Of a stretch of DNA of 64,000 bases, positions 1-8,109 are shown in pieces. Under the pieces are notes generated by a model. The model saw only the letters and a list, made by a program, of their open reading frames with translations, searched no databases and was not told where the DNA came from. Source of the DNA: UBA5069 sp963773745 (GTDB taxonomy: Bacteria; Chloroflexota; Anaerolineae; Caldilineales; Caldilineaceae). Position 1 is the stretch's first letter, and each line of letters starts with the position of its first letter. Where the stretch lies: the NCBI GenBank assembly GCA_963773745.1, contig CAVZCL010000001.1, positions 310,001 through 374,000 of the forward strand. Reading direction: 5' to 3'. The translations under genes and the position numbers were made by a program.

Positions 1-11
1 CATTTGCTCAA

Positions 12-1070
12 CTATTCACTCTTGTAGATGGCGTTCTGCGAGGCTTCGGTGTCCACATTGTCAATCGTGATCACCTGGTAGCCGGTCGGGTAACGCTTCT
101 CGATTGCATCCATGTTGCCGGCCTTGGCGGCGACGGCGTAATCGATGCAGGTCTGGCCCATCTCGTAGGGCAACTGGGCGATGACGAGGTCAACGACACC
201 ATCGCGCAGGTCCTGAATGGCAGCTTCGGGGGCGTCAAAGGCGGCAACCTTCACCACGCCCGAGAGGCCGGCATTCTTGACGGCCTGGGATGCACCCTCG
301 GCGCTGAAGAGGTTCGTGCCGAAGACGCCGCCAAGGTCCGGGTGGACCTGGAGAAGAGCAGCGGTCTGCTCTGCAGCCTTGGCTGCGCTGTCTTCGTTGT
401 AGTCAACGCCAATCAGTTCGACGGCGCCATTGGTGGCCTCAACGGCCTCGCGGCAACCCTGCTCGCGCTGGTCGGTGGTGCTGACGCCGGGGCGCACGTT
501 CTGAATGTAGAGCTTGCCCGAACCACCCATGGCCTCGATAATGGCGTTGCAGGCAATCGAGCCGCCTTCAACGTTGTTCGAGCCGATGTAGGAGAGCGGG
601 AACTGCACGTCGCCGGTGGTGTAATCGCCGGCGGTGTCGCCGATGAAGGTGTCAACGCTCAAGATGTTGATGCCGGCTTCAGAGGCGGCCTTGAGCGGCT
701 CGATGAAGGCCTGCTTGTCGGTGGCGGCCACGCAGATCGCATCCGGCTTGGAGGCCACGACGGCATCCAGAATCGGGCGCTGCAGGACAGCATCAAACTG
801 TGCAGGGCCATCTGCCGTGAAATCGACATTGCCAACTTCTTCGGCGCGTGCACGTGCGCCGGCTTCCATCGTTACATAGAAACCGTCACCCTTGACGCCG
901 TAGACCAGTGCAACCTTTACGGGCTCGCCTGCGGCATCTGCTGCCGGCGCGGCTGCGGCATCTGCCGCCGGCGCTGCGGCGGGCGCAACCGGTGCTACAC
1001 ATGCCGTAAAGAGCATGGCCAGTACTACGATCAATCCCAATACCGCAAAATGCCTCAAATTACGTACCAT
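12..1070 (-). CDS. Sugar ABC transporter substrate-binding lipoprotein
   Basis: A 352-residue periplasmic-binding-protein-like solute receptor that would deliver a sugar to an ABC importer. The N-terminus has a basic start, a hydrophobic stretch and a lipobox (LFTAC, Cys24), so it should be lipid-anchored outside the membrane. An Ala/Pro-rich linker (about residues 25-50) precedes the two-lobe domain, which contains ribose-binding-type segments such as VALVYGVKGDGFYVTMEAGA and GVFGTNLFSAEGASQAVKNAG. The ATG is preceded by a good Shine-Dalgarno (aaaggag, about 9 nt away). The permease and ATPase genes are not in this window; they may lie beyond position 1, downstream on the same strand. The substrate cannot be told from sequence. 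Confidence 0.88.
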   Translation of the reverse strand: MVRNLRHFAVLGLIVVLAMLFTACVAPVAPAAAPAADAAAAPAADAAGEPVKVALVYGVKGDGFYVTMEAGARARAEEVGNVDFTADGPAQFDAVLQRPILDAVVASKPDAICVAATDKQAFIEPLKAASEAGINILSVDTFIGDTAGDYTTGDVQFPLSYIGSNNVEGGSIACNAIIEAMGGSGKLYIQNVRPGVSTTDQREQGCREAVEATNGAVELIGVDYNEDSAAKAAEQTAALLQVHPDLGGVFGTNLFSAEGASQAVKNAGLSGVVKVAAFDAPEAAIQDLRDGVVDLVIAQLPYEMGQTCIDYAVAAKAGNMDAIEKRYPTGYQVITIDNVDTEASQNAIYKSE

Positions 1071-1295
1071 GAGCTGAATCTCCTTTGACCTGCTATATGG
1101 GTTGGATTGGAATGAATGTACGGTGGGAAGGCGCCACGCGCAACGCAGTCGTGTACGTCAAAACGAAGATCGCCTGCAAGCGAACAGTCTCTTTTGGCAA
1201 ACGATTGCGTTGGGTGTAGGGCAAGCATAGCGTAGCGGTCAAGCGCTGTCAAACGCGGAGCGCGCGCTTCCTGGCCCGCGCCGCCTCGTAACGCC

Positions 1296-1424
1296 AAACT
1301 GCGACAGAGAGAGCCACAGAGCAACAGGGAAGAAATCGAAAGCGGAACAGCGGCAGATATTGTGCGCTGTTCTGCTTTTTGCTATTTCTCTGTGGTTCTC
1401 TGTGCTGCCTCTGTGTCGCAGTTC
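1296..1424. repeat. cacagag-type imperfect palindrome
   Basis: Long inverted repeat between the lipoprotein gene and the AAA ATPase gene. Its outer ends read aactgcgac / gtcgcagtt and its arms are rich in cacagag/ctctgtg. It belongs to the same family as 25830-25978 and 56300-56450, but the left arm has several small deletions. It lies just downstream of the AAA gene stop codon and could terminate that transcript. The rest of 1071-1429 shows no gene. Confidence 0.75.
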
Positions 1425-1429
1425 GCCTT

Positions 1430-2923
1430 TCAGGAGGCGGCGCGTGCGCGCTGGCTTGCCCAGGCGCGCAGTGCTTCGATCTGCACATCCATCATGCGGC
1501 TCAGGGGCACGGTTGTCTGCAGCACGTCCAGCAGGTCGCCCATGTTGAGGGGGCGGCCCTGGTCAAAGGCGTCGTAAAGTGCCGCAATCACCGCCTGCTC
1601 AATTTCGGCGCCGGAGAGGCCGTCGGACGCCATTGCGAGCGTGTACAGGTCGAAGTCGTCGGGGTTGCGATTGCGCTTGGCCAGATGGATGTTCCAAATG
1701 GCGCGCCGTTCGGCCACGTCGGGCAGGTCCACAAAGAAGATTTCGTCAAAGCGCCCCTTGCGCACAAGTTCGGGGGGCAACTGCGTCACATCGTTGGCCG
1801 TGGCAATGACGAAGACGGGCGCCTTTTTCTCCTGCAGCCAGGTGATGAAGGAGCCGAAGACACGCGCCGCCGTCCCCGCATCGCTGACGTTGCTTGATCC
1901 CACCCCCGAGAAACCCTTCTCGATTTCATCAACCCACAAGACCACCGGCGCAATGCTCTCGGCCACCTTGATCGCCGTACGCAGGTTCTCCTCGCTGGAG
2001 CCGACCAGCGACTGGAAGAGGCGGCCCACGTCCAGGCGCAGCAGGGGCAGCCGCCACGAGTTGGCCACTGCTTTGGCCACCAGCGACTTGCCGCAGCCCT
2101 GTACGCCCACCAGCAGAATCCCCTTGGGCTCGGGCAGGCCAAAGGCACGTGCCTCGTCGCCAAAGGCGCGCACACGCTTGCGCAGCCACTCCTTGAGCAC
2201 AGGCAGGCCGCCCACGCTGCCCAACTGCGCATCGCTCGCATAAAACTCGAGCAAGCCACTCTTGCGGATGATCTGCTGCTTTTCGGCGGTCACTGCCTCA
2301 ACCGCTGCGCCGTCCAGCCGTCCGTCGGCAAGGATAATTGCCTTGGCGATGGCGTTCTCGGCTTCGCCCTCGGTAAGGCCAAGGCAGGCCTGCACCAGGC
2401 GCTCGCGCGTGCGTTTGTCAAGGTCCAGCGTAACGCGGCCGCTGCGCTGAACGCCCTCCTCAATGCGCGCCAGCATCTGCGCCAGTTGCTCGGCCGTGGG
2501 CAGATCGAAGTCGACGACCGTCACTTCCTTCTCGATTTCGGGCGGAATCTTGAGCACGCCGCCCAGGAGAATCACAGTCTTCATGCTGGCCTTGAGCGCA
2601 AAGGCGACCTCGCGCAGGCGGCGCACCACGCTGTTGTCACGCAGCAGGGGGTGGAAGTCGCACAGCACCCAGATGCCCGGCTCCGGGTCCTCGAGGATCG
2701 CGCTGAGCAGCGCCAGCGCGTCACGCTTGCCGGCATCGGGGCGCGCAGGCACGGCACTGTTGGTCACGCCCGTCGTCAGGCTCCAGATGAGCAGCCGCTT
2801 CTTCTGCGTGCGCGCCATCACCTCAAGCGCTGCCAGGGCGCGCTTCTCTTCGGAAGTCACCAGCCACAGCAGCGGGTAGCGGGCCCGAATATAGACGTCG
2901 AGCTCGGTCGTCATGGTTTCCAT
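1430..2923 (-). CDS. AAA+ ATPase, Ycf46-like
   Basis: A 497-residue cytoplasmic ATPase. The N-terminal half (residues about 1-230, starting ELDVYIRARYPLLWLVTSEE) matches the Ycf46-type N-domain. The AAA core follows, with Walker A GVQGCGKS at 273-280, Walker B VVLWVDEIEKG near 327-337, and an arginine-containing sensor stretch (ELVRKGRFDEIFFVDLP). The family is linked to photosynthesis or CO2-uptake control in cyanobacteria, but its role in other phyla is open. An in-frame ATG at 2914 is an equally plausible start. The upstream neighbour on the same strand (3047-4349) ends only 123 bp away, so the two are probably co-transcribed. Confidence 0.85.
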   Translation of the reverse strand: METMTTELDVYIRARYPLLWLVTSEEKRALAALEVMARTQKKRLLIWSLTTGVTNSAVPARPDAGKRDALALLSAILEDPEPGIWVLCDFHPLLRDNSVVRRLREVAFALKASMKTVILLGGVLKIPPEIEKEVTVVDFDLPTAEQLAQMLARIEEGVQRSGRVTLDLDKRTRERLVQACLGLTEGEAENAIAKAIILADGRLDGAAVEAVTAEKQQIIRKSGLLEFYASDAQLGSVGGLPVLKEWLRKRVRAFGDEARAFGLPEPKGILLVGVQGCGKSLVAKAVANSWRLPLLRLDVGRLFQSLVGSSEENLRTAIKVAESIAPVVLWVDEIEKGFSGVGSSNVSDAGTAARVFGSFITWLQEKKAPVFVIATANDVTQLPPELVRKGRFDEIFFVDLPDVAERRAIWNIHLAKRNRNPDDFDLYTLAMASDGLSGAEIEQAVIAALYDAFDQGRPLNMGDLLDVLQTTVPLSRMMDVQIEALRAWASQRARAAS

Positions 2924-3046
2924 TGACTACCGTTTCCATATGCATTGGCAGCCTGCGCGGGGCCGGCACAGCCGCCGCAGCGGTGGGCTTCCAGCCCTCC
3001 GGCATTGGCCCACGCGACCTGCCCATATAAACCGCGCACGCGTCGC

Positions 3047-4349
3047 TCACGTCAAATACTGGGAATAGGGGTAGACTTTCCACTTCTCCAGTTTCTTGCC
3101 GTTGAGGTAGACGTGCGTTTCGGCCCAGTTCATGGCGTATTCCCAAAGCTGCCAGAAGCGGCGCATCTCCGATTTGGCGAAGCGCACGCGATAGATGACG
3201 TGACGCTGGTCATCCACCAAGGCTGAGAAGCCGGGCTGGCGCTGGGCCTGGCGCAGCGCAAACTCGAAGTACTCGGAGCGACTGTGGCCAAATTCGAGGA
3301 TCAGCATCCATGCCTCGTTGTCGGCCGCCGGCTCCTCCGGTGGCGCGGCGGGCGCTGGCGCAAGGGGCACATCATCGAGCATTTCGGCGAGGAGTGGCGC
3401 GAGCCACGGCTGCAGGTCGGGCTGCGCAAAATCAATACGCAGGTCACGATGTGCACAGCGCCACGACAGCGACTCACCCGTCCACAGCGGCGCGCCCTCT
3501 GTGGCGGGCGCGGCGATCTCTTCAGGTGCGGGTTGTGGCGGGGCGGCTTCATCCCCGGCCTGCACGGCAGCGTCAGCGCCGGCCTGCGCAGCGGCAGCGT
3601 GCAGCGCCCACGTCAGTGGGTCCACGCCCAGGCTCTCGGTCAGCGAGCGCAGGCGTAGCGCGACAACCGCCTCGTCCAGGTTGGCTTCAGTAATTGCCCA
3701 GAGACGGGCCAGACCCAGCAGTTCACCTGGCGTCAGCGCTGCCGCCCAGCAGCGCTTGCTGGGCAACGGCAACGGATGCAATCGAGGGTGCGGGCGCGCC
3801 TTCCGCCAGCCAGCTTGCAATGCGCGTGCCGTCACCCAGCAGCAGGTGCGCAAAGAGGAGCGTACGCGCAGCTTGCTCATTGTTGCGCCAGTGGGGCCAC
3901 GCCTCCAGCGTACGCAGCGCCGCAAGCGCCATCTCCAGCGTCGCACGATTTCCCGACGCAGCAGCATCCACCAGCGTACTCTCCACCTGCGCGAGAAAGA
4001 GCGTCTGGAAGCTGGGCGGGGCAATCTGATGCGGCGCCTCCAGCCAGAGCAGAAAGCGGCTGCGCGCTTCGGCGCCAAAACCTGCATAGCCCAGACCATT
4101 GGCGGGCCACTCGGAAGAGGGAAAGATGCGGCTGACCAACTCTGCTGGCGGCATACGGGCAAGGCCCGGGTCTATCTGCGCGTAATCCTCCAGCGGGTCG
4201 GCCGCGGGCACGCGCACGCGTATGCCCCGCTCGGCCAGCGCTGCGGCTGCGCCTGGCAAGAGCGCGTGCAACGGAGCGTCGCGTCCTGCCAGGCGGGCAA
4301 GCGGGTTCGTGGTAAGCGGTGGCGCCTCAATCGGGTGCGGATTGGCCAT
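3047..4349 (-). CDS. Unrecognised protein, frameshifted; likely partner of the AAA ATPase
   Basis: About 430 residues once a single frameshift near 3740-3780 is bridged. The upstream frame starts MANPHPIEAPPLTTNPLA at 4349 and reads through ...AQQALLGGS. The downstream frame picks up at AALTPGELLGLARLWAIT and ends KKLEKWKVYPYSQYLT. The N-terminal part is helical and Leu/Ala-rich. A Pro/Ala/Glu linker precedes a compact C-terminal domain (RSEYFEFALRQAQRQPGF...) rich in aromatic and charged residues. I do not recognise the family. Its position directly before the Ycf46-like ATPase suggests a functional link. The shift is either an assembly indel or decay. Confidence 0.55.
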
Positions 4350-4421
4350 GGCTCCATTGTACAGGAGGGCGCGGGCGCACCCAAGTATCTCGTACCACAC
4401 GAGGCCCACAGGGATCGGGGA

Positions 4422-4571
4422 AGTAGTCCGCAAAAAGAAACGAAACACCAGTACACAGATTGCACAGAAACGGCACAGACAAAAGCCGATTTGAAGAAGA
4501 AAACATCGGTTGTTATCTGTTCAATCTGTGCAATCTGTGTACTGGTGTTTCGTTTCTTTTTGCGGACTACT
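4422..4571. repeat. 150-bp palindromic element (gtacacagat family, copy 1)
   Basis: Perfect 46-bp inverted arms (4422-4467 and 4526-4571) beginning agtagtccgcaaaaagaaac, with a 58-nt centre. The centre is almost identical to that of the copy at 13730-13885. It sits between divergent genes. No coding sense is supported, and ORFs reading across it are artefacts. Confidence 0.9.
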
Positions 4572-4619
4572 GAACAGGGATGGGAAACGGGAACTCTCAG
4601 CTTGCGGCGCTCCCGCGCT

Positions 4620-4649
4620 TTTACCGACTACACCTCGAGATGATAGACT
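4620..4649 (+). promoter_or_regulatory. Candidate promoter of the antiporter gene
   Basis: TTTACC (4620-4625), 18-nt spacer, TAGACT (4644-4649), then only 7 nt to the ATG at 4657. There is no convincing Shine-Dalgarno, so the message may be leaderless, like those proposed at 8075 and 11219. The match to consensus is moderate. Confidence 0.35.
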
Positions 4650-4656
4650 GAAAGCC

Positions 4657-5790
4657 ATGAACTTTCTGCTTATTGCTCGTTTTGGTGCCGGATTGGTGCT
4701 CCTGGTTTTTGGCGCAGAGCTTCTGGTGCGCCAAGCCGCGCGCATTGCTCAGAATTTGGGCATTGCGCCGGTTGTGGTTGGCCTCACGGTCGTCGCGTTC
4801 GGCACCAGCGCGCCGGAGTTGGCGATCAGCATTCAGTCCACCCTCGCCGGCTCGGGTGACATCGCCATCGGCAATGTGGTGGGCAGCAACATCGCCAACG
4901 TACTGCTGATTCTGGGCATTTCCGCCACAATCACGCCCATGCTCGTTGCGCAGCAGCTAATTCGCATCGACGTGCCAATCATGATCGGCGCTTCGTTTCT
5001 CTTCTACTGGATGAGCCTCAACGGCTACATCAGCCGCATGGAAGGCGCGATTCTGGCGATTCTGCTGGTCGCGTACATCACCTTCGTGGTGGTGCAGGCG
5101 CGGCGCTCCAGCTACATGGTGACGCGTGAATACGAAGAGGGTCTCGCCCAGACCGGCACGGAGGTGCGCGGCGGTCTTGCCGTGCGCCTCGTCATCCTTG
5201 CCGTGGGACTCGTGGTCATGGTGATAGGTGCGCGCTTCCTCGTCGGCAGCGCCTCCGAGATTGCACGCTCGCTCGGCGTCAGCGAGTTAATCATTGGGCT
5301 CACAATTGTGGCAATCGGCACCTCTGCGCCGGAGCTTGCCACCTCCATCATTGCCTCCATGCGCGGCCAGCGTGATATTGCTGTAGGCAACGTGGTGGGC
5401 AGCAATATCTTCAATCTGCTCTTTGTTGTGGGCACAACGGGAGTCATTTCGCCCAAGGCGCTGGTGGTCTCGCCGGCAGCACTGGCGTTTGACATTCCCT
5501 TCATGTGTGCCGTAAGCCTTGTTTGTCTGCCCGTCTTCTTTGCGGGTTCAGCGGTGCGGCGGCCCGAGGGGCTCCTTTTCCTCGGCTACTACGTAGCCTA
5601 CACCGTCTACCTGTACATGTCGGCTGCGCGCCTTGAGGCGCTGCCCCAGTTCAGCCGCGTTATGCTGGTCTACGCCGTGCCCCTCACCGTGCTGGGGATT
5701 AGCCTGGCAGTGGCGGCGGAGCTCAGGCGGCGACGACGCCGCACTGCAGCAGCGGCGGCCTCCGCACCGTCGCCAACGCAGACGAGCTAG
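4657..5790 (+). CDS. yrbG: Calcium/sodium (K-independent) antiporter, CaCA family
   Basis: A 377-residue inner-membrane protein of the YrbG type that exchanges Ca2+ for Na+ or H+. The two inverted alpha-repeats carry the signature GTSAPELA (near residues 48 and 225), each followed by a GNVVGSN motif. About ten hydrophobic segments span the whole length. A longer open frame runs upstream to 4510, but those codons lie inside the palindromic repeat, so the ATG at 4657 (MNFLLIARFGAG) is the real start. A short basic C-terminal tail (RRRRRTAAAA) ends the protein. The yigZ homologue follows after 6 bp, suggesting one transcript. Confidence 0.93.
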   Translation: MNFLLIARFGAGLVLLVFGAELLVRQAARIAQNLGIAPVVVGLTVVAFGTSAPELAISIQSTLAGSGDIAIGNVVGSNIANVLLILGISATITPMLVAQQLIRIDVPIMIGASFLFYWMSLNGYISRMEGAILAILLVAYITFVVVQARRSSYMVTREYEEGLAQTGTEVRGGLAVRLVILAVGLVVMVIGARFLVGSASEIARSLGVSELIIGLTIVAIGTSAPELATSIIASMRGQRDIAVGNVVGSNIFNLLFVVGTTGVISPKALVVSPAALAFDIPFMCAVSLVCLPVFFAGSAVRRPEGLLFLGYYVAYTVYLYMSAARLEALPQFSRVMLVYAVPLTVLGISLAVAAELRRRRRRTAAAAASAPSPTQTS

Positions 5791-5796
5791 CGCACG

Positions 5797-6507
5797 ATGG
5801 CCGACTTGCAGCGCTACCCGATTCCCGCCCAACCCCACCGCGTGGAGGAAGAGATTCTGCGCAGCCGTTTCATTACGACGGTGGCCTGCACCCCCACGCT
5901 CGAAGCGGCGCGCGCCTTCATTGCGCAAATCTCGGCCGAGTTTGCCGATGCTTCGCACAGTTGCTGGGCCTATGTCGTCGGCCCGCCGGGCAGCACCGCG
6001 CAAATCGGCATGAGCGATGCGGGCGAGCCGCACGGCACGGCCGGACGCCCCATGCTGAACGTGCTGCTGCACAGCAATGTGGGCGATATATGCGCCGTCG
6101 TCACTCGCTACTTTGGGGGCACGCTGCTGGGCAAGGGGGGCCTCGTGCGCGCCTACAGCGGCGGCGTGTCGCTGGCGCTGGCAAGCCTGCCTACGGCCGA
6201 ACGCATTCCGATGAGCGAGTTGATGCTCGTCATGGAGTACGGCGCCTTTACGCCGTTGCGCAGACTCCTGGCCGATTTTGAAGCGACGCTGCTGGCTGAA
6301 GAGTTTGCCGCAGACGTGACCTGCCGCGTGGGATTGCCCACGGCACGCGTGGACGACTTCACGCACGCCGTTACGGAGCTGACGAGCGGCCAGGCCATTA
6401 TTGAGTTGATTGAGTCGACCACGTCCACCGCGCCCACCGCGTCCACCGCGTCTGCCGCGCCCACTGAGACCACCGAGATCACCGAGATCAGAGATACTGA
6501 TTCCTGA
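5797..6507 (+). CDS. yigZ: YigZ/IMPACT family protein
   Basis: A 236-residue cytosolic protein of the UPF0029/IMPACT family, possibly involved in translation or stress control; its bacterial role is not settled. The N-terminal domain has the family landmarks SRFITTVA, SDAGEPHGTAGRPML and VTRYFGGTLLGKGGLVRAY. The C-terminal part corresponds to the DUF1949-like ferredoxin-fold domain. The last 35 residues are an unusual Thr/Ser/Pro/Ala tail encoded by short 9-bp repeats (6423-6465) and are not part of the family fold. The gene follows the antiporter gene by 6 bp. Confidence 0.9.
   Translation: MADLQRYPIPAQPHRVEEEILRSRFITTVACTPTLEAARAFIAQISAEFADASHSCWAYVVGPPGSTAQIGMSDAGEPHGTAGRPMLNVLLHSNVGDICAVVTRYFGGTLLGKGGLVRAYSGGVSLALASLPTAERIPMSELMLVMEYGAFTPLRRLLADFEATLLAEEFAADVTCRVGLPTARVDDFTHAVTELTSGQAIIELIESTTSTAPTASTASAAPTETTEITEIRDTDS
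6423..6489 (+). repeat. 9-bp tandem repeats in the 3' end of yigZ
   Basis: Four 9-bp units of the form gtccaccgc / gcccaccgc, then a two-copy accgagatc repeat. They encode the STTSTAPTAST-like tail. This is a slippage-prone tract likely to vary between strains. Confidence 0.7.
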
Positions 6508-6529
6508 TGAGACGAAGGTTTGATTGCTA

Positions 6530-7747
6530 ATGCTATATTTCTGGCTTCTTGTAACCGCTGCGCTTGGCTACGCGGCCGGCGTTGCGCTCGTCTATTCTCT
6601 TACCGGCAATGTGCGCCACGTACGCCGCTACCAGGCGCTCGCACTGGTGACCGCGCTGGCTGCACTCGTCATCGCCTTCAGCGGCATCACTGGCTGGATG
6701 CGCCTTGTCGGCCTTTTGCTCATCCCTCTCTTCTTTGTGGTGGGCTACCTCATGCGCACGCGCGCGCTGCTGGGCAGCGAAGACACGCGCTACCTGCCGC
6801 CCCTAACGCGTGACGCCAACACGCCGGATGAAGGCTTCACGGCTGTCATCTACCTGACCTACGGCGAGCCTGAACAGTACGACCCCACGGGGCTGATCAA
6901 CGCCTTCCGCGAGACCGACGCGGCTGGGCTGCCTGCCGGCCCCACATGGGCGCGCCCCTTTGCGCTGGCGCAGATGCGCAAACAGTATGCCGGCGCCAGC
7001 CGCAGCGACCAGCGCACAATCCACCGGCGCACCCTCAAGGCTCTCGAGCAGGCCGAGGCAGACGCGGGAGCAACGCCACGTCGCTACTACCTCGCCTTTC
7101 TGGATGACGAGCCACGCCCCGAGGCGGCGGTCATTGAGGCCATCAACGACGGCGCCAGCGCCATTGTTGTGCTGGAGGTCTATACAATCGACACGCCCCA
7201 TTCGCTGGGTGGGCGGCAGAGCATGGTCAAGACGGCAGCCGCCATTGAGGGTGCGCCGCCACTGCAGTTCACCGGCGCGCTGGCCGATTCGCCGGCACTG
7301 CAGCAGTTGCACGCCAAGCGCGCCGTTGCACTTACAACTGACAACGAGCGCGCAGAAACGGGCGTGCTGCTCGTAGCCTTTGCCCGCCAACCCGTGTGGG
7401 TGGAGCGCTTCTCCGCATCGGCCGCCGCCGAGGTGCGCTTTCTCGACGCTGCACAGGCAGCGCTGGAAGCGGCGGGATTCCCCCTTGTGCGCCAAGCGCG
7501 CCTGCAGGGAGAGCCGCCTCCCGTTAACATGGCCGAAGCGCTGGCCGAGGCGGGCGCAACGCGCATTCTCTACGCCATCGTCACCGAGAGCGCAGATTCG
7601 GACCTGACACAGCGCGCCCTGCCGCAGGCGCTGTCGCGCGCGATTGTTCCCGACGGGGTGGAGTTCGTCAACATGGGGGGCTGGAATGATGATCCGCAGC
7701 TGATCCTTGCGCTGCAGGATGCGCTGCACCGCACGCTGGGCGAGTAG
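6530..7747 (+). CDS. Membrane-anchored ferrochelatase-like protein
   Basis: About 405 residues. Two or three hydrophobic segments fill residues 1-75, followed by a soluble domain whose layout recalls ferrochelatase/chelatase folds: VIYLTYGEP near the start (the LLxxLGxP position), RRYYLAFLDDEPRPEAAVIEAINDGAS in the middle, and a C-terminal half with repeated alpha/beta elements (GATRILYAIVTESADSD). The usual ferrochelatase His in the middle region is not obvious, so metal insertion is not assured. The ATG at 6530 has a Shine-Dalgarno-like gacgaagg 10 nt upstream; a TTG at 6524 is the alternative. No other haem gene is nearby. It could instead be a CbiX-like protein without chelatase activity. 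Confidence 0.55.
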   Translation: MLYFWLLVTAALGYAAGVALVYSLTGNVRHVRRYQALALVTALAALVIAFSGITGWMRLVGLLLIPLFFVVGYLMRTRALLGSEDTRYLPPLTRDANTPDEGFTAVIYLTYGEPEQYDPTGLINAFRETDAAGLPAGPTWARPFALAQMRKQYAGASRSDQRTIHRRTLKALEQAEADAGATPRRYYLAFLDDEPRPEAAVIEAINDGASAIVVLEVYTIDTPHSLGGRQSMVKTAAAIEGAPPLQFTGALADSPALQQLHAKRAVALTTDNERAETGVLLVAFARQPVWVERFSASAAAEVRFLDAAQAALEAAGFPLVRQARLQGEPPPVNMAEALAEAGATRILYAIVTESADSDLTQRALPQALSRAIVPDGVEFVNMGGWNDDPQLILALQDALHRTLGE

Positions 7748-7764
7748 GCTCTCGATCAAGATTT

Positions 7765-7798
7765 GCAGCGAGGCTTCCGGTTCTGGAAGCCTCGCTGC
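7765..7798 (+). terminator. Stem-loop after the ferrochelatase-like gene
   Basis: Perfect 14-bp stem gcagcgaggcttcc / ggaagcctcgctgc with a 6-nt loop, 17 bp after the stop codon. There is no U-tract. The stem core gcgaggcttcc recurs in the hairpin at 17087-17118. Confidence 0.65.
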
Positions 7799-7826
7799 GC
7801 GTGGCGAATATGCCCTCAAGCTGCGT

Positions 7827-8056
7827 CAGGGCTTCTCAAAAGTCAGAATGAGGTGTGGCAAGCGCCAACAGCAACCTCACCCCCGGCCCCTCTCCAGAAA
7901 ATTGGAGAGGGGAGCACAGCGCCGCCGTTTTTCATAGGTCACATCTCCGGCGTGACGCACTTGTTTTGCTCCCCTCTCCAATTTTCTGGAGAGGGGCCGG
8001 GGGTGAGGTTGCTGTTGGCGCTTGCCACACCTCATTCTGACTCTTGAGAAGCCCTG
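7827..8056. repeat. 230-bp palindromic element (CCCCCGGCCCCTCTCC family, copy 1)
   Basis: Ends cagggcttctc / gagaagccctg. Each arm of nearly 90 bp contains caagcgccaacagcaacctc followed by acccccggcccctctcc. The unique centre runs gcacagcgccgcc...gttttgct. The element is flanked by an 18/19 direct repeat (atatgccctcaagcYgcgt at 7808-7826 and 8057-8075) that looks like a target duplication. A second copy at 52118-52342 has the centre inverted. Short ORFs here (LTPGPSP-type peptides) are artefacts. Confidence 0.9.
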
Positions 8057-8074
8057 ATATGCCCTCAAGCCGCG

Positions 8075-8103
8075 TTGACATGCGTTGCGCAGCGCGTTAC
8101 AAT
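8075..8103 (+). promoter_or_regulatory. Strong sigma-70-type promoter, apparently leaderless
   Basis: TTGACA (8075-8080), 17-nt spacer, TACAAT (8098-8103). The ATG of the next gene is at 8110, which is where transcription should begin, so the mRNA would start at or next to its initiation codon. No Shine-Dalgarno is present. The -35 begins at the last base of the direct repeat flanking the palindromic element. Confidence 0.7.
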
Positions 8104-8109
8104 TACATC

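Noticed and set aside
4510..4656. N-terminal extension of the antiporter gene (MLSVQSVQSVYWCFV...)
   Set aside because: The codons are the right arm of a palindromic repeat and are repeated at 13820; the family start is at 4657.
7763..8068. Small ORFs with LTPGPSP / ENWRGEHSAAV peptides (also at 52133-52327 and 58206-58559)
   Set aside because: They arise from translating the CCCCCGGCCCCTCTCC palindromes; both strands give the same peptides because the arms are inverted repeats.
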